A stretch of DNA of 64,000 nucleotides from Verrucomicrobiota bacterium (GTDB lineage Bacteria; Verrucomicrobiota; Verrucomicrobiia; Chthoniobacterales; Xiphinematobacteraceae): positions 1-64,000 of the forward strand of contig JAHFTB010000001.1 of the NCBI GenBank assembly GCA_023269545.1, in the 5' to 3' direction. The translations under genes were made by a program, and so were the position numbers. Within the stretch, counting starts at the first letter, position 1; each line of letters starts with the position of its first letter. The notes below the pieces were generated by a model that saw nothing but the letters and a program-made list of their open reading frames with translations, had not been told where the DNA came from and searched no databases. Below, one piece after another: positions 33,068 to 41,834 of the stretch.

Positions 33068-34867
33068 TCACGCCTTCTTCAGGCTGAGTTTGTAGCCCTT
33101 AAAACGCGTGCCCCCCATCTTTTTAAGAACGTCGGCTACATGCTCGGTAGCGATATCTATCAAAGCGGTCTTGGGAAAAAGGTGAATGGCACCAATGTGA
33201 TTGCGATCCAGTTGGGTGGTTCCCAGAACCATTCCGACAATATCGCCGGGACGAATGCGATGTTCACGGCCGACATTCATAGAGAGGCGGGTCATTCCTT
33301 CTTCATGTGAAATGTGGCTCATTTTACTTTTATCCGAAGAGGCGCGATCCTTGCGCTTACCTTTCCCCATATCCTCCTTACCGTCGTCCTCTTCCTCGTG
33401 AATTTCGGTACGGCTTTCCGGATCTTCAGGATTAAGAAAGTGAATCAAGGCGGAGGCAATATCCGTCGGACTATGCCCTTGATCCAGAAGGCGTTCAATG
33501 AGTGCATCCTGACGTTTATATTTTCCGCTCTCCAAAGTTTCGCGCAGAGACTCAAAAAAAAGATTGGCTCGTTTTTCTTCCACTTCTTCCATTGAAGGAA
33601 CACGCTCGCGACGAATTCGGCCTTTTGTAAAGCGAATGATATTTTGTAGTTTATAAATTTCACGACCGGCAACAAATGTGACTGCTTTTCCAGCTCGTCC
33701 AGCTCGCCCGGTTCGTCCGATACGATGCACATAATCCTCCCCATCGTGAGGGAGATCGTAATTGAAAACAATTTCGATATCGTCCACATCCAGTCCACGA
33801 GCCGCGACGTCTGTTGCGACGAGAAATTCAAAACCGCGCTTGCGAAATTTAGCTACCACACGTTCGCGCATGTGTTGAGAAATGTCGCCATGAAGTTTGT
33901 CCGCCGAATAACCGCGAGCCACAAGATGATCGACTAATTCATCTACCATCATTTTTGTAGCGCAAAAAATAATGCCCAATTTCACATCGTGTAAATCGAT
34001 CAAACGACACAGAACCTCCAATTTGGAGCGCCTATCCACTTCGTAATAAACCTGATCAATCGCCGGAACGGTCAATGCCTGCGCTTCTATACGTACTCGG
34101 ACAGCATCATTGGTAAATGTATGGACTAATTCGAGAATGGGTCGAGGAAGAGTGGCAGAAAACAGGACCGTCTGTCGCTTTTCGGGAACTTGGCTCAACA
34201 CCTTCTTGATGTCATCCAAAAATCCCATGTCGAGCATGCGATCAGCTTCATCGAGAATCACCGTGCGAATTTCCTCTAACTTGAGTGAGCCGCGTTCAAG
34301 ATGATCCATCACACGCCCCGGCGTTCCAATAATGATCTGAGCACCTGCCTCTAGTCCTCGGAACTGTCGCTCGTAAGATTGACCACCGTAGATGGGAAGT
34401 TCGCGAACTCCGCGCTTGAAAGTAGCCAGTTTGGCCACTTCTTCCGCCACTTGCACTGCCAGCTCACGAGTGGGACACAAAATGAGGACCTGTGGAGCGC
34501 GCAGGGAAGCGTCTACCCTTTCAATAGCAGGAATTGCAAAAGCAAGGGTTTTTCCTGATCCAGTTTGGGACTGTCCCACAACGTCTCGGCCTTCTAATAA
34601 ATAGGGAATAGCCTGAGATTGGATAGGGGAGGCCTCCTCAAAACCCAGGCGATTGATAGCTTTGAGGACGTCCGGCGACAGACCGAGTTCAGTGAAAGGC
34701 TTTTTCTGCACTGGATGACTATACCAATCAAATGGCTTTAGCCAATGAGAGATTGAGGACTCCTTCTTAGGCGAAGATTCCCTATCACTTCTTTTGCAGA
34801 ACTTCCGCAAAAACAGGGGAAAACGAGCGAGCTTTGCTCTATTGCATAGCGACAATTCCCCATTCAT
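33068..34867 (-). CDS. DEAD-box RNA helicase, DeaD/CsdA-like
   Basis: An ATP-dependent RNA helicase of the DeaD/DbpA group. The Q motif is in FTELGLSPDVLKAINRLGFE near residue 58; SQTGSGKT, PTRELAVQVAEE, ILDEADRMLDMGF, LFSATL, ATDVAARGLDVDD and HRIGRTGRAGR follow. The C-terminus is a DbpA-type RNA-binding domain (about 520-599, with HLFPKTALIDIATEHV and TRFKGYKLSLKK). The annotated ATG (34867) falls in or beside repeat sequence: residues 11-24 are coded by a truncated B element (34798-34840). The ancestral start is probably further in, perhaps the GTG in HPVQKKPF; no other ATG exists between. Confidence 0.9.
   Translation of the reverse strand: MNGELSLCNRAKLARFPLFLRKFCKRSDRESSPKKESSISHWLKPFDWYSHPVQKKPFTELGLSPDVLKAINRLGFEEASPIQSQAIPYLLEGRDVVGQSQTGSGKTLAFAIPAIERVDASLRAPQVLILCPTRELAVQVAEEVAKLATFKRGVRELPIYGGQSYERQFRGLEAGAQIIIGTPGRVMDHLERGSLKLEEIRTVILDEADRMLDMGFLDDIKKVLSQVPEKRQTVLFSATLPRPILELVHTFTNDAVRVRIEAQALTVPAIDQVYYEVDRRSKLEVLCRLIDLHDVKLGIIFCATKMMVDELVDHLVARGYSADKLHGDISQHMRERVVAKFRKRGFEFLVATDVAARGLDVDDIEIVFNYDLPHDGEDYVHRIGRTGRAGRAGKAVTFVAGREIYKLQNIIRFTKGRIRRERVPSMEEVEEKRANLFFESLRETLESGKYKRQDALIERLLDQGHSPTDIASALIHFLNPEDPESRTEIHEEEDDGKEDMGKGKRKDRASSDKSKMSHISHEEGMTRLSMNVGREHRIRPGDIVGMVLGTTQLDRNHIGAIHLFPKTALIDIATEHVADVLKKMGGTRFKGYKLSLKKA
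34798..34840 (-). repeat. Truncated family B element in the helicase 5' end
   Basis: AGAACTTCCGCAAAAACAGG then GGAAAACGAGCGAGC, the left two-thirds of a B element. The right end has been lost. It is read through by the helicase frame. Confidence 0.7.
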
Positions 34868-34883
34868 AGGGATGATTGTTTAA

Positions 34884-34962
34884 GAGCCAGTCCAAATTCG
34901 GGCCTTGTTCTACGCTGAAATCTCTGATCGCTCCGCGCTATAGTCTCTTTTTGGACAGGCTC
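34884..34962. mobile_element. Family C element, 79-bp short form
   Basis: The left end GAGCCAGTCCAAA and the right end TTTGGACAGGCTC are inverted copies, and the interior matches the right part of the long form. It is flanked by TTAA on both sides, compatible with a 4-bp target duplication. It is an internally deleted derivative of the 272-bp type. Confidence 0.75.
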
Positions 34963-35011
34963 TTAAGGAGGTGACAGGTGTTTTTTAATGGTCGCGCGTC
35001 AAACACACGGA

Positions 35012-35788
35012 TTAATTTACGCGGTAAACCTTTTCTGAAGAAGCTACATTGGCTCTTGCCCTAATCAACTCTTCGATGTCGGCATCTCCGTTTTGCTCTT
35101 CTCGTGGTGCAAAAAGCGCTCTTCCTCTGAAATCTACATTCACGGGTGGTTCACAAAGGAAATAGGCTGCTAAACTTTTCCGATAAATTCCCTCTGGTTG
35201 AGTCAATTTACGACTTAACCCATGCCATGAATTTTGCGTGGTATCAAAAATAACGGCTCTCGCAAATTTTGGCTCAATCTCGCAAACGAGTTTCCCAAGG
35301 TGGTCTGTGACCGGGTCATGTTCCCAAAGTCCCAGATGTCCTCCGTGCTCGTGCTTTAATGCTGAAGACACATAAAGAATGATATTTAACTTTCGCTGCA
35401 AACCGAGTTTGGGATGAATGGAATAATCTAAGTGCGGATTGAGATTACCACCGGTTCCATGTATGTGCCAGCCAGCGCCATGGAGCCCAGGATCGCAGAA
35501 TAATTGCACTCCAGCGAGCTCAGAGAGAAATTCAATAAACTCAGGCGAGTTTAAAGATTGAAAAAATTGATACGTAGTGGATGGGAATGAATTCCAATCG
35601 TTTAATGCCCTTTTGTCTTCAATCTTATTTTTGTAGACATACCATTTCGGTGAATCGTAATTCAAAAACTCATTTTCCAACCGTTCAGCTAATTCTTGAG
35701 ATATGAAATTATCAATGACGCAATGTGGAAAGGGGCGGCCGGCTTTGAAAGCCAGAAATGCAGAAAGGAGTTCCTTGCGGTTGATCAT
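35012..35788 (-). CDS. 2-oxoglutarate/Fe(II)-dependent oxygenase
   Basis: A 258-aa cytoplasmic oxygenase. The iron ligands are His and Asp in NLNPHLDYSIHP near residue 115 and the distal His in TTQNSWHGL near 196. The Arg binding 2-oxoglutarate is in IYRKSLAAYFL. The central beta-helix follows the prolyl-4-hydroxylase-like pattern (GGHLGLWEHDP). Relatives act on small molecules or glycans; the leuA or glycan genes nearby give no firm clue. It stands between two outward-facing C ends (34962 and 35897), so it is not inside an element. Confidence 0.88.
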   Translation of the reverse strand: MINRKELLSAFLAFKAGRPFPHCVIDNFISQELAERLENEFLNYDSPKWYVYKNKIEDKRALNDWNSFPSTTYQFFQSLNSPEFIEFLSELAGVQLFCDPGLHGAGWHIHGTGGNLNPHLDYSIHPKLGLQRKLNIILYVSSALKHEHGGHLGLWEHDPVTDHLGKLVCEIEPKFARAVIFDTTQNSWHGLSRKLTQPEGIYRKSLAAYFLCEPPVNVDFRGRALFAPREEQNGDADIEELIRARANVASSEKVYRVN

Positions 35789-35894
35789 GATGGCTTCAGT
35801 GCATGTTTCTCAGTATGTTTCTTAAATTGAAGCAATTCCGAAATTAAGTAAACCGGATTTTAGAGCGATTTTGAAGCGCCGACTCCCTTGCCTT

Positions 35895-35935
35895 TAGAGC
35901 CTGTCCAAAAAGACTATAGCGGGGGCCTTGCCTCT
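35895..35935 (+). repeat. Family C left end, solo
   Basis: TAGAGCCTGTCCAAAAAGAC then TATAGCGGGGGCC. It is a left end with no matching right end; CTTTAGAG before it is shared with the left end of the long form at 466-473, perhaps part of the repeat. Confidence 0.65.
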
Positions 35936-35986
35936 CCTATACTTTGTATCTCTAGAGAAGCTTATGCGATTCTGCGGAGAACGTGG

Positions 35987-37642
35987 CTAGACCATGCGAT
36001 TTAAAGCACTCAGAATTGCTTGGATAGATGCAAGTTCGATATGGGTATTCACTCCGGCTCCCCAAACAGAGCGTTCCCCGATCCGTAACTGAATATAAGC
36101 GATGGCATTGGCTTCGGATCCAAATCCCAATGCATGCTCTTTATAGGTGGCTACTTGAAAAACAGGAGTGCCGGATTTGATCAATGCATTGACAAATGCT
36201 GCAATCGGGCCGTTGGACTCCCCTGTCAGTTGCAGGGGCTTCCCATGATGCAAAACTGTTGCTTTACATCGAAATTGTCCCTCTGTTCCGTCCACATGGA
36301 AATGCTGTAATTCCCAGGTATCGCTTCGGTTGACATACTCACAGAAAAAAATGTCGCGCAGCTCAGTCGCATTGACTTCCCTCCCAATACGATCCACTTC
36401 CTCATTGGCAAGGGGACCGAATTCTCTCTGCATTTCCTTGGGTAATTCGATGCCATACTCGCTTTCTAACAGGAAGGCTACGCCTCCCTTGCCGCTCTGA
36501 CTGTTTACGCGAATGACTTCACGATATTCCCGTCCCATGTCCCGAGGATCCAGTGTTAAATACGGTACATCCCAGAGATGGCGCTCCCCCCGCTCCCATT
36601 CTCCCAATCCTTTTTTAATAGCGTCCTGATGAGATCCGCTAAATGCGGTAAAGACTAGTTCACCGGCATAGGGGTGACGGAGCGGAACGGTCATGCCCGT
36701 ACAGCGTTCATAGAGCTCCACCAATTCGTTCAAATTACCAAAATTCAAACCCGGGGAAATGCCATGCATATAGAGGTTAAGAGCAACTGTTATAATATCC
36801 AAATTCCCCGTACGCTCTCCATTGCCAAAAAGAGTCCCCTCCACACGGGCCGCACCAGCTAATAAAGCAAGTTCGGTAGCAGCAACGCCACAACCCCGAT
36901 CATTATGTGTATGTATGCTAATGGTTGCGGAATCTCGATTCTTAAGATTTCGGCAGAACCATTCAATCTGATCCGCATATACATTGGGCATAGTGACCTC
37001 CACTGTGGCTGGAAGGTTCAGGATAATTTTTTTTTCGGGAGTGGGTTGCCACTCTGCCATAACGGCTTCGCACACATCTCGAGCAAAATCCACTTCTGTG
37101 CAGGAAAAGCTCTCCGGTGAATATTGAAAGGTGACTTCGGTTCCCGAGAGTCGATGGATTCGCTCTTTAATCCAGCGGGTTCCTTGTACCGCTAATTGCA
37201 ATATTTGTGATTTTTCTAAACGGAAGACTATCCGGCGTTGTGCCGGAGACACAGAGTTATAAAGATGAATAATCACTCGTTTGGCACCCTTTAAAGATTG
37301 GATAGTCCGCTCGATCAGATCTTCTCTGGCTTGAACCAATACTTGTACGGCAACATCTTCCGGAATTCTCTCTTCCTCAATGAGATGTCTATTAAAAGCG
37401 TATTCCGTGTTTGATGCTGCGGGAAATCCGATCTCAATTTCCTTGAAGCCACAGCCTACTAAAGCCTGAAATAATTCGAGCTTTTGTCCTACATTCATAG
37501 GGACAGGCAAAGCTTGATTTCCATCTCTCAAATCAACGCTACACCAGATGGGCGGGTGCTCTAAAAAACGATCCGGCCAAGTACGATCCTTCAAACTGAG
37601 TGGATGAAATCGGGTATATTTATGGGAAGGTTGTTCTAACAT
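35987..37642 (-). CDS. leuA: 2-isopropylmalate synthase
   Basis: First committed enzyme of leucine synthesis: acetyl-CoA plus 2-oxoisovalerate. The 551-aa chain is the long LeuA type with N-terminal extension (SHKYTRFHPLSLKDRTWPDR). The DRE-TIM signature appears as SVDLRDGNQALPVPM near residue 36, and the metal-binding HTHNDRGCGVAATELAL near 245. The C-terminal allosteric domain (about 430-551, including GNAIAYIQLRIG-like AIAYIQLRIGERSVWGAGV) binds leucine for feedback inhibition. No leuB, C or D is adjacent. The start is the first ATG; the 5' region faces the A element and a GT4 gene. Confidence 0.95.
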   Translation of the reverse strand: MLEQPSHKYTRFHPLSLKDRTWPDRFLEHPPIWCSVDLRDGNQALPVPMNVGQKLELFQALVGCGFKEIEIGFPAASNTEYAFNRHLIEEERIPEDVAVQVLVQAREDLIERTIQSLKGAKRVIIHLYNSVSPAQRRIVFRLEKSQILQLAVQGTRWIKERIHRLSGTEVTFQYSPESFSCTEVDFARDVCEAVMAEWQPTPEKKIILNLPATVEVTMPNVYADQIEWFCRNLKNRDSATISIHTHNDRGCGVAATELALLAGAARVEGTLFGNGERTGNLDIITVALNLYMHGISPGLNFGNLNELVELYERCTGMTVPLRHPYAGELVFTAFSGSHQDAIKKGLGEWERGERHLWDVPYLTLDPRDMGREYREVIRVNSQSGKGGVAFLLESEYGIELPKEMQREFGPLANEEVDRIGREVNATELRDIFFCEYVNRSDTWELQHFHVDGTEGQFRCKATVLHHGKPLQLTGESNGPIAAFVNALIKSGTPVFQVATYKEHALGFGSEANAIAYIQLRIGERSVWGAGVNTHIELASIQAILSALNRMV

Positions 37643-37752
37643 AAGAAAAATTTAAATCTTTTATGGTCCAAAAAGAGCTGGGTATTATCTCTATCACATC
37701 CCAATGCATTGTTAAAGTTAAAGCGACTCTTGATACGTGTGAAATTATCCTT

Positions 37753-37849
37753 CTTAAAATTTAAGGTTACGCAAAAAAGAGAACCCTGGTGGATGAAAAT
37801 GGTTTTTTTGCTCCCAGAGCTCCTCAAAGTACGTAACGTCAGTTAAAAT
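37753..37849 (+). repeat. Family A fold-back element
   Basis: The unit 37761-37841 carries GGTTTTTTTGCTCCCAGAGC and a left part degraded at its first bases (TTAAGGTTACGC). Flanking 8-mers CTTAAAAT and GTTAAAAT differ by one base. The element lies between leuA and the GT4 gene, upstream of both. Confidence 0.75.
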
Positions 37850-37869
37850 TATAAAATAGGCAGAGACCG

Positions 37870-38988
37870 ATGCGGATAATTATTCTTCAGGGTGCCTTTT
37901 TTCCAGTTCCTCCTCTTCTTGGAGGGGCGGTGGAAAAAATGTGGTTTCGCCTTGGTCAGGAATTTGCATTGGCTGGCCACAACGTAATTCAAATTTCGCG
38001 CCGGCATCCTGAATTAAAAAATTTGGAAGTGATTTGCGGGGTGCAGCATATACGCATCAGTGGCTATGAGACTCCTGCTTCGATGCCACATCTCAAATGG
38101 TGCGATCTTTGCTATACTTTGCGAGCGATGCCGCACATAAAAGGAAACGCAGATATTATAGTCACCAACACATTCTGGGCTCCGCCGGTCCTTTCCCTTT
38201 TTTCGAAAATTCCTATTTATGTGGATGTCGCTCGAATGCCTAAAGGACAGATGCGCCTCTACGTGGGCGCAAGCCGGTTACGAGCAAATTCGGCAGCAGT
38301 CGTTTCTGCCATCTTACGAGAATGGCCCGCTGCAGCCCCCAAGATACGGATGATACCTAACCCATTGCCGTTCAATTCTCCTGCTCTAGGATTAGACATA
38401 GCTCATAAAAGCCCTACGGTCTTATATGCTGGCCGTCTTCATGAAGAAAAGGGCCTCATGCTTTTACTAAAAGCATGGTCTCGGCTTCCCGCCAAACTAG
38501 CTGCGGAATGGAAATTACAAATCGCTGGGTCCTGGCAGGTTGCCATGGGGGGCAGTGGACAAGCATTTTTCAACAAACTACATTCGTTGATCGGCAAGGG
38601 TCACATCGAGTTTACTGGCTTTGTACAAGATCCTTCCGACCTAAATAGCTTGTATAAAAAAGCTTCTATTTTTGTATATCCTTCGTTGGCGGAGTCCGGA
38701 GAGACATTTGGACTATCCGCTCTTGAGGCTATGGCTTGGGGCTGTGTGCCCGTAGTTTCCTCGATGGATTGCTTTAAGGACTTTATCCATAGTGATATCA
38801 ATGGATTAGTATTTGACCATCGAGCTTCCCATGCTATTGAATTACTCGCTGAGTGCTTGATGAGTTTAATGAGGCATGACAAAAAACGCAAAAAGCTCGC
38901 TGCTGCAGCGATGCAGGTGGGTGCGACTCATTCTGCTCCTGCCATTGCCAGAGAGTTCCTTAAAGATTTTGAAAGTATCCTCCTTTGA
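37870..38988 (+). CDS. Glycosyltransferase family 4
   Basis: A 372-aa GT-B glycosyltransferase. The N-terminal half contains the GGAVEKMWFRLGQEFALAGHNV acceptor-side motif (from residue 19), and the C-terminal half the nucleotide-sugar site: VLYAGRLHEEKGLMLLLKAW near 180 and the acidic ESGETFGLSALEAMAWGCVPV with the retaining E-x7-E. It probably adds sugar to a growing lipid-linked glycan at the cytoplasmic membrane face. It starts the glycan cluster but points opposite to the rest, which is on the minus strand. The sugar is unknown. Confidence 0.9.
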   Translation: MRIIILQGAFFPVPPLLGGAVEKMWFRLGQEFALAGHNVIQISRRHPELKNLEVICGVQHIRISGYETPASMPHLKWCDLCYTLRAMPHIKGNADIIVTNTFWAPPVLSLFSKIPIYVDVARMPKGQMRLYVGASRLRANSAAVVSAILREWPAAAPKIRMIPNPLPFNSPALGLDIAHKSPTVLYAGRLHEEKGLMLLLKAWSRLPAKLAAEWKLQIAGSWQVAMGGSGQAFFNKLHSLIGKGHIEFTGFVQDPSDLNSLYKKASIFVYPSLAESGETFGLSALEAMAWGCVPVVSSMDCFKDFIHSDINGLVFDHRASHAIELLAECLMSLMRHDKKRKKLAAAAMQVGATHSAPAIAREFLKDFESILL

Positions 38989-39155
38989 GAATAAGGAAAT
39001 TTCCCTCCACATGTCTTTTTAATAGACTTTTTTACGGGCACTTCCGGCTTGCCCTGCTACAGGGTTCCGGATATTTCTGAGGAGGTTCTTTTTGCTATCA
39101 ACAGATCCCCTCAATGTAAGTACCTGGAACTATCCCCCCCTAACACCTTGCTCCT

Positions 39156-39527
39156 ATGTGCGACCGAGACTGTTCCCAATCTGCGCTAAGCTCGCCCGTA
39201 TTAAAGGTTTCTGAGCCTGATATTCAGAGATTTACGCTCAGACCCCCTTCCCTCATCCTTCGCATGGGTTGGATGGCTTTTTTAGCAGGAATCATCAGCC
39301 TGGTATTTGTTTCTCACCATCCATTAATTTTTAGCAGTTTTCTGGCAACTGCCGGGATGGCCAGCGTCATTGCACTCTGCCAACGTCGTATTTTGGAAGC
39401 AGCTACCTTATTGATGATAACGGTTTTTCTCCCCATGTTACTGTTTCTCATCATCTCGGGATGGCGTCCTATCCAAGCTGAATATGGACTTGCTAAATCG
39501 GATGTGAAAGCCACCACCCTCCGATAA
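39156..39527 (+). CDS. Small hypothetical membrane protein
   Basis: A 123-aa protein with a polar N-terminus (1-38) and three hydrophobic stretches (about 40-57, 61-80, 87-106), so probably inserted in the cytoplasmic membrane. I do not recognise a family. It lies between the GT4 and sugar-transferase genes, 4 bp from the convergent 3' end of the latter. It may be a regulatory or accessory part of the glycan cluster, but that is only a location argument. Confidence 0.55.
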   Translation: MCDRDCSQSALSSPVLKVSEPDIQRFTLRPPSLILRMGWMAFLAGIISLVFVSHHPLIFSSFLATAGMASVIALCQRRILEAATLLMITVFLPMLLFLIISGWRPIQAEYGLAKSDVKATTLR

Positions 39528-39531
39528 GTTT

Positions 39532-40935
39532 TTATTTGGCTGTGTTTGGAGTACGAACCATTTGCAGTATGGTACGACCGATGATCACGAGATCCATCCA
39601 AAGAGACCAATGTTCGAGGTAGAAAAGATCTGAGCGAGTACGTTTAATAATATCTCTCTCCTCCACGGTTTCTCCGCGAAATCCTCGTACTTGGGCAAAG
39701 CCGGTGATGCCTGGTTTTACCAGTGCTCGGATCCGGTATGCGTGATAAATTTTCGCGAATTGTTTGTCGTGAGCGGCAAGATGCGGGCGAGGTCCCACTA
39801 CGCTCATTTGACCAATCAGTACATTAAAAAACTGAGGCAACTCGTCCAAGCTAGTACGTCTTAACCACCGTCCCATTGGATAAACCCGTGGATCCGCTTT
39901 CGTTGCTTGGCGGGCTGGGTCTGGGTTATCCACATGCATGGTGCGAAATTTCCAGACAAAAAAAGTGCCCCCATTAAGACCTGTGCGTTCTTGTAAAAAG
40001 AATAAAGGGCCCGGAGACTGGAACCTTTGGGCAATCCATACTGCCAGAGCCAGGGGTGGAATCACTAAAATAGCCGCTATCAGCGCTACCGAAATATCGA
40101 GTGCCCGCTTCATAGCAAGATTTGAGGGACACTCGAGCGGTTCTTCGCGGAGACTCATCATTTCCACTCCCTCTTCCTGCCAAAGGCTCACTGGTCTTCT
40201 GTAACTTTGTCCAAAAGTAAAGGCGATGACCAACCGTGCTCCGTATTCATCGCAAATTCGTTGATACCTCCGGATCATCTGTGTGTCATCCGACGCACCA
40301 TTTAACATCACAAGATTGCAAGCTTTCTGAGAAAGCAGTTTCTCCAGATCTTTGATTTTGCCCACTACTTCATACCCTCCGATATGGGATTCATAAGTAT
40401 CCGCCAGCACTCCTATGATTCGGAAGCCATAGTTAGAGCGCTTTTCTATCCAACGCACCACACGAGGTTGAATCTGGAAAGAGGTCACTAGTAACACACG
40501 GAATGTTGCCGTCCGTTTAAACACCCATTCAGATAGTAATCGCGGCAGATAGCGATTGACTAATAGCAATGTGCCAAAAAGCGCTCCACAAAATGAAGCC
40601 AAGAACACCCGTGAAATTGCAATATCCTTAGCAATAACTAGAAATGTAAACAAAAAGATAAGAGCAGTACCTGTTTGGCGCACGGCGACACGTGGTTGCC
40701 AAGTCTGCTGAGCAGACAGGATTGCCGTACGCAGAGTTGCCTGGTGTCGAAGGTAATCATAAAAGAGGGCCGCAGCAACAATCAGTGCATAGCCGTCGTA
40801 ACGTAGGTAGCCTGCGATGGGAATTTGTAGGATGTAAAAAACGAAAAAATACCACAACCAGAATACCGTATATGCACTCAGCGCGGTACTGATTCCAATG
40901 AGATAAACCAACCCTGTGATACGGCGCAAAACCAT
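39532..40935 (-). CDS. Undecaprenyl-phosphate sugar phosphotransferase (WbaP/WcaJ-like)
   Basis: Initiates surface polysaccharide synthesis by transferring a sugar-1-phosphate to undecaprenyl phosphate. The 467-aa protein has four to five N-terminal membrane helices (about residues 10-130), a CoA-binding-like domain, and the C-terminal bacterial sugar transferase domain. That domain holds LQERTGLNGGTFFVWKFRTM near 335, the catalytic Asp/Glu in RRTSLDELPQFFNV and VVGPRPHL. It would transfer glucose or galactose. Its location opposite WecG/TagA, GT2 and GT4 genes is as expected for an exopolysaccharide or O-antigen cluster. Confidence 0.93.
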   Translation of the reverse strand: MVLRRITGLVYLIGISTALSAYTVFWLWYFFVFYILQIPIAGYLRYDGYALIVAAALFYDYLRHQATLRTAILSAQQTWQPRVAVRQTGTALIFLFTFLVIAKDIAISRVFLASFCGALFGTLLLVNRYLPRLLSEWVFKRTATFRVLLVTSFQIQPRVVRWIEKRSNYGFRIIGVLADTYESHIGGYEVVGKIKDLEKLLSQKACNLVMLNGASDDTQMIRRYQRICDEYGARLVIAFTFGQSYRRPVSLWQEEGVEMMSLREEPLECPSNLAMKRALDISVALIAAILVIPPLALAVWIAQRFQSPGPLFFLQERTGLNGGTFFVWKFRTMHVDNPDPARQATKADPRVYPMGRWLRRTSLDELPQFFNVLIGQMSVVGPRPHLAAHDKQFAKIYHAYRIRALVKPGITGFAQVRGFRGETVEERDIIKRTRSDLFYLEHWSLWMDLVIIGRTILQMVRTPNTAK

Positions 40936-40973
40936 TGATGCAAAAGTTTATTTATTGAATGCTATCAATGCTA

Positions 40974-41834
40974 TCATCCATTCGTTTCTTTATTTTGAGG
41001 CGCCATCGGTATGGGCACACGTCCGTATAGCCAATAAAGAAACATCACCTTAATAAGACACAAAGATCGAAAATACCTGGGAACAAAAATCTTGGGATTA
41101 TTGATACAGCGGAGCAGCCATCCTAGGAATAGCGTGTCCGCCCACTTTGGAATCCGGGCTTGGGTTCCACTAAGAAACCCAATGGCCGCTCCGGTGCAAA
41201 GTATAGACGTAGTCTTTCCTAAGCCATTCCGAAGGAAATACCCCAGGCGTTCCTGAACTCCCCCTCCGATACACAGTATCACAAACCGAGGATGCCTCTT
41301 TTTTAAAATCTCCAATAGTTCCGGATCTTCCACCGAGCCCGGAGCATATACCGGCGCGCAATAGCAATCCTCTTCAGAAATAGGCAGGGCTGCGGTTTCT
41401 CTGAGCCACTGCAAACCGATGTCCTGTTGGGCGAGCGAAGGCATCACCCAAAAAGTAGCCCCTTTTTGGCAAAAGACTGGTTGTCGCAGCATTTCCGTAA
41501 GCGTTTTGAGCCCAGAGTGTCGAAAGATTCGTTGTCCGGAGAGAATTCTCCAAAGAAGAACCATAGCTCCGCTATCAGTAAAAGCCATGTCCGCCATCTG
41601 TACGGCTAAACGATATTCCTCATCGATCCATAGATCTCGTGCTAAGCCAGGGCCGGAAGGAAATACGACCAGTCCGCATTGCTCGCCTTCCGTAAGAGCT
41701 TCCAGTGCTTGTTGAAAAGAACCGGAAAAAAATCGAACCCCAAGCAAAGACACGGTTTTCTGATGAGGAAAGCCTTGCTCCCGAGATGAGAGCGTAAGCG
41801 GTATCTGAAGCAGATGATCCGAATCTGATTTCAA
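40974..41834 (-). CDS. WecG/TagA/CpsF family glycosyltransferase
   Basis: The 286-aa product transfers a HexNAc-type sugar, such as ManNAcA or ManNAc, to a lipid-linked acceptor. Family landmarks are LLGVRFFSGSFQQALEAL, FTDSGAMVLLWRILSG near residue 85, and VILCIGGGVQERLGYFLRNG-like RFVILCIGGGVQERLG. The upstream frame to 41906 overlaps the GT2 gene. I favour the TTG at 41834: it overlaps the GT2 stop (TTGA) and AGAGGAGG stands 4 bp before it, a strong ribosome-binding site. This is therefore coupled to GT2. It follows the phosphotransferase gene by 38 bp. Confidence 0.85.
   Translation of the reverse strand: MKSDSDHLLQIPLTLSSREQGFPHQKTVSLLGVRFFSGSFQQALEALTEGEQCGLVVFPSGPGLARDLWIDEEYRLAVQMADMAFTDSGAMVLLWRILSGQRIFRHSGLKTLTEMLRQPVFCQKGATFWVMPSLAQQDIGLQWLRETAALPISEEDCYCAPVYAPGSVEDPELLEILKKRHPRFVILCIGGGVQERLGYFLRNGLGKTTSILCTGAAIGFLSGTQARIPKWADTLFLGWLLRCINNPKIFVPRYFRSLCLIKVMFLYWLYGRVPIPMAPQNKETNG

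Noticed and set aside
34962-35897. Oxygenase gene as cargo of a C element
   Set aside because: The C ends next to the gene point outward (GGACAGGCTC before, GAGCCTGTCC after), so they belong to separate elements and do not enclose it.
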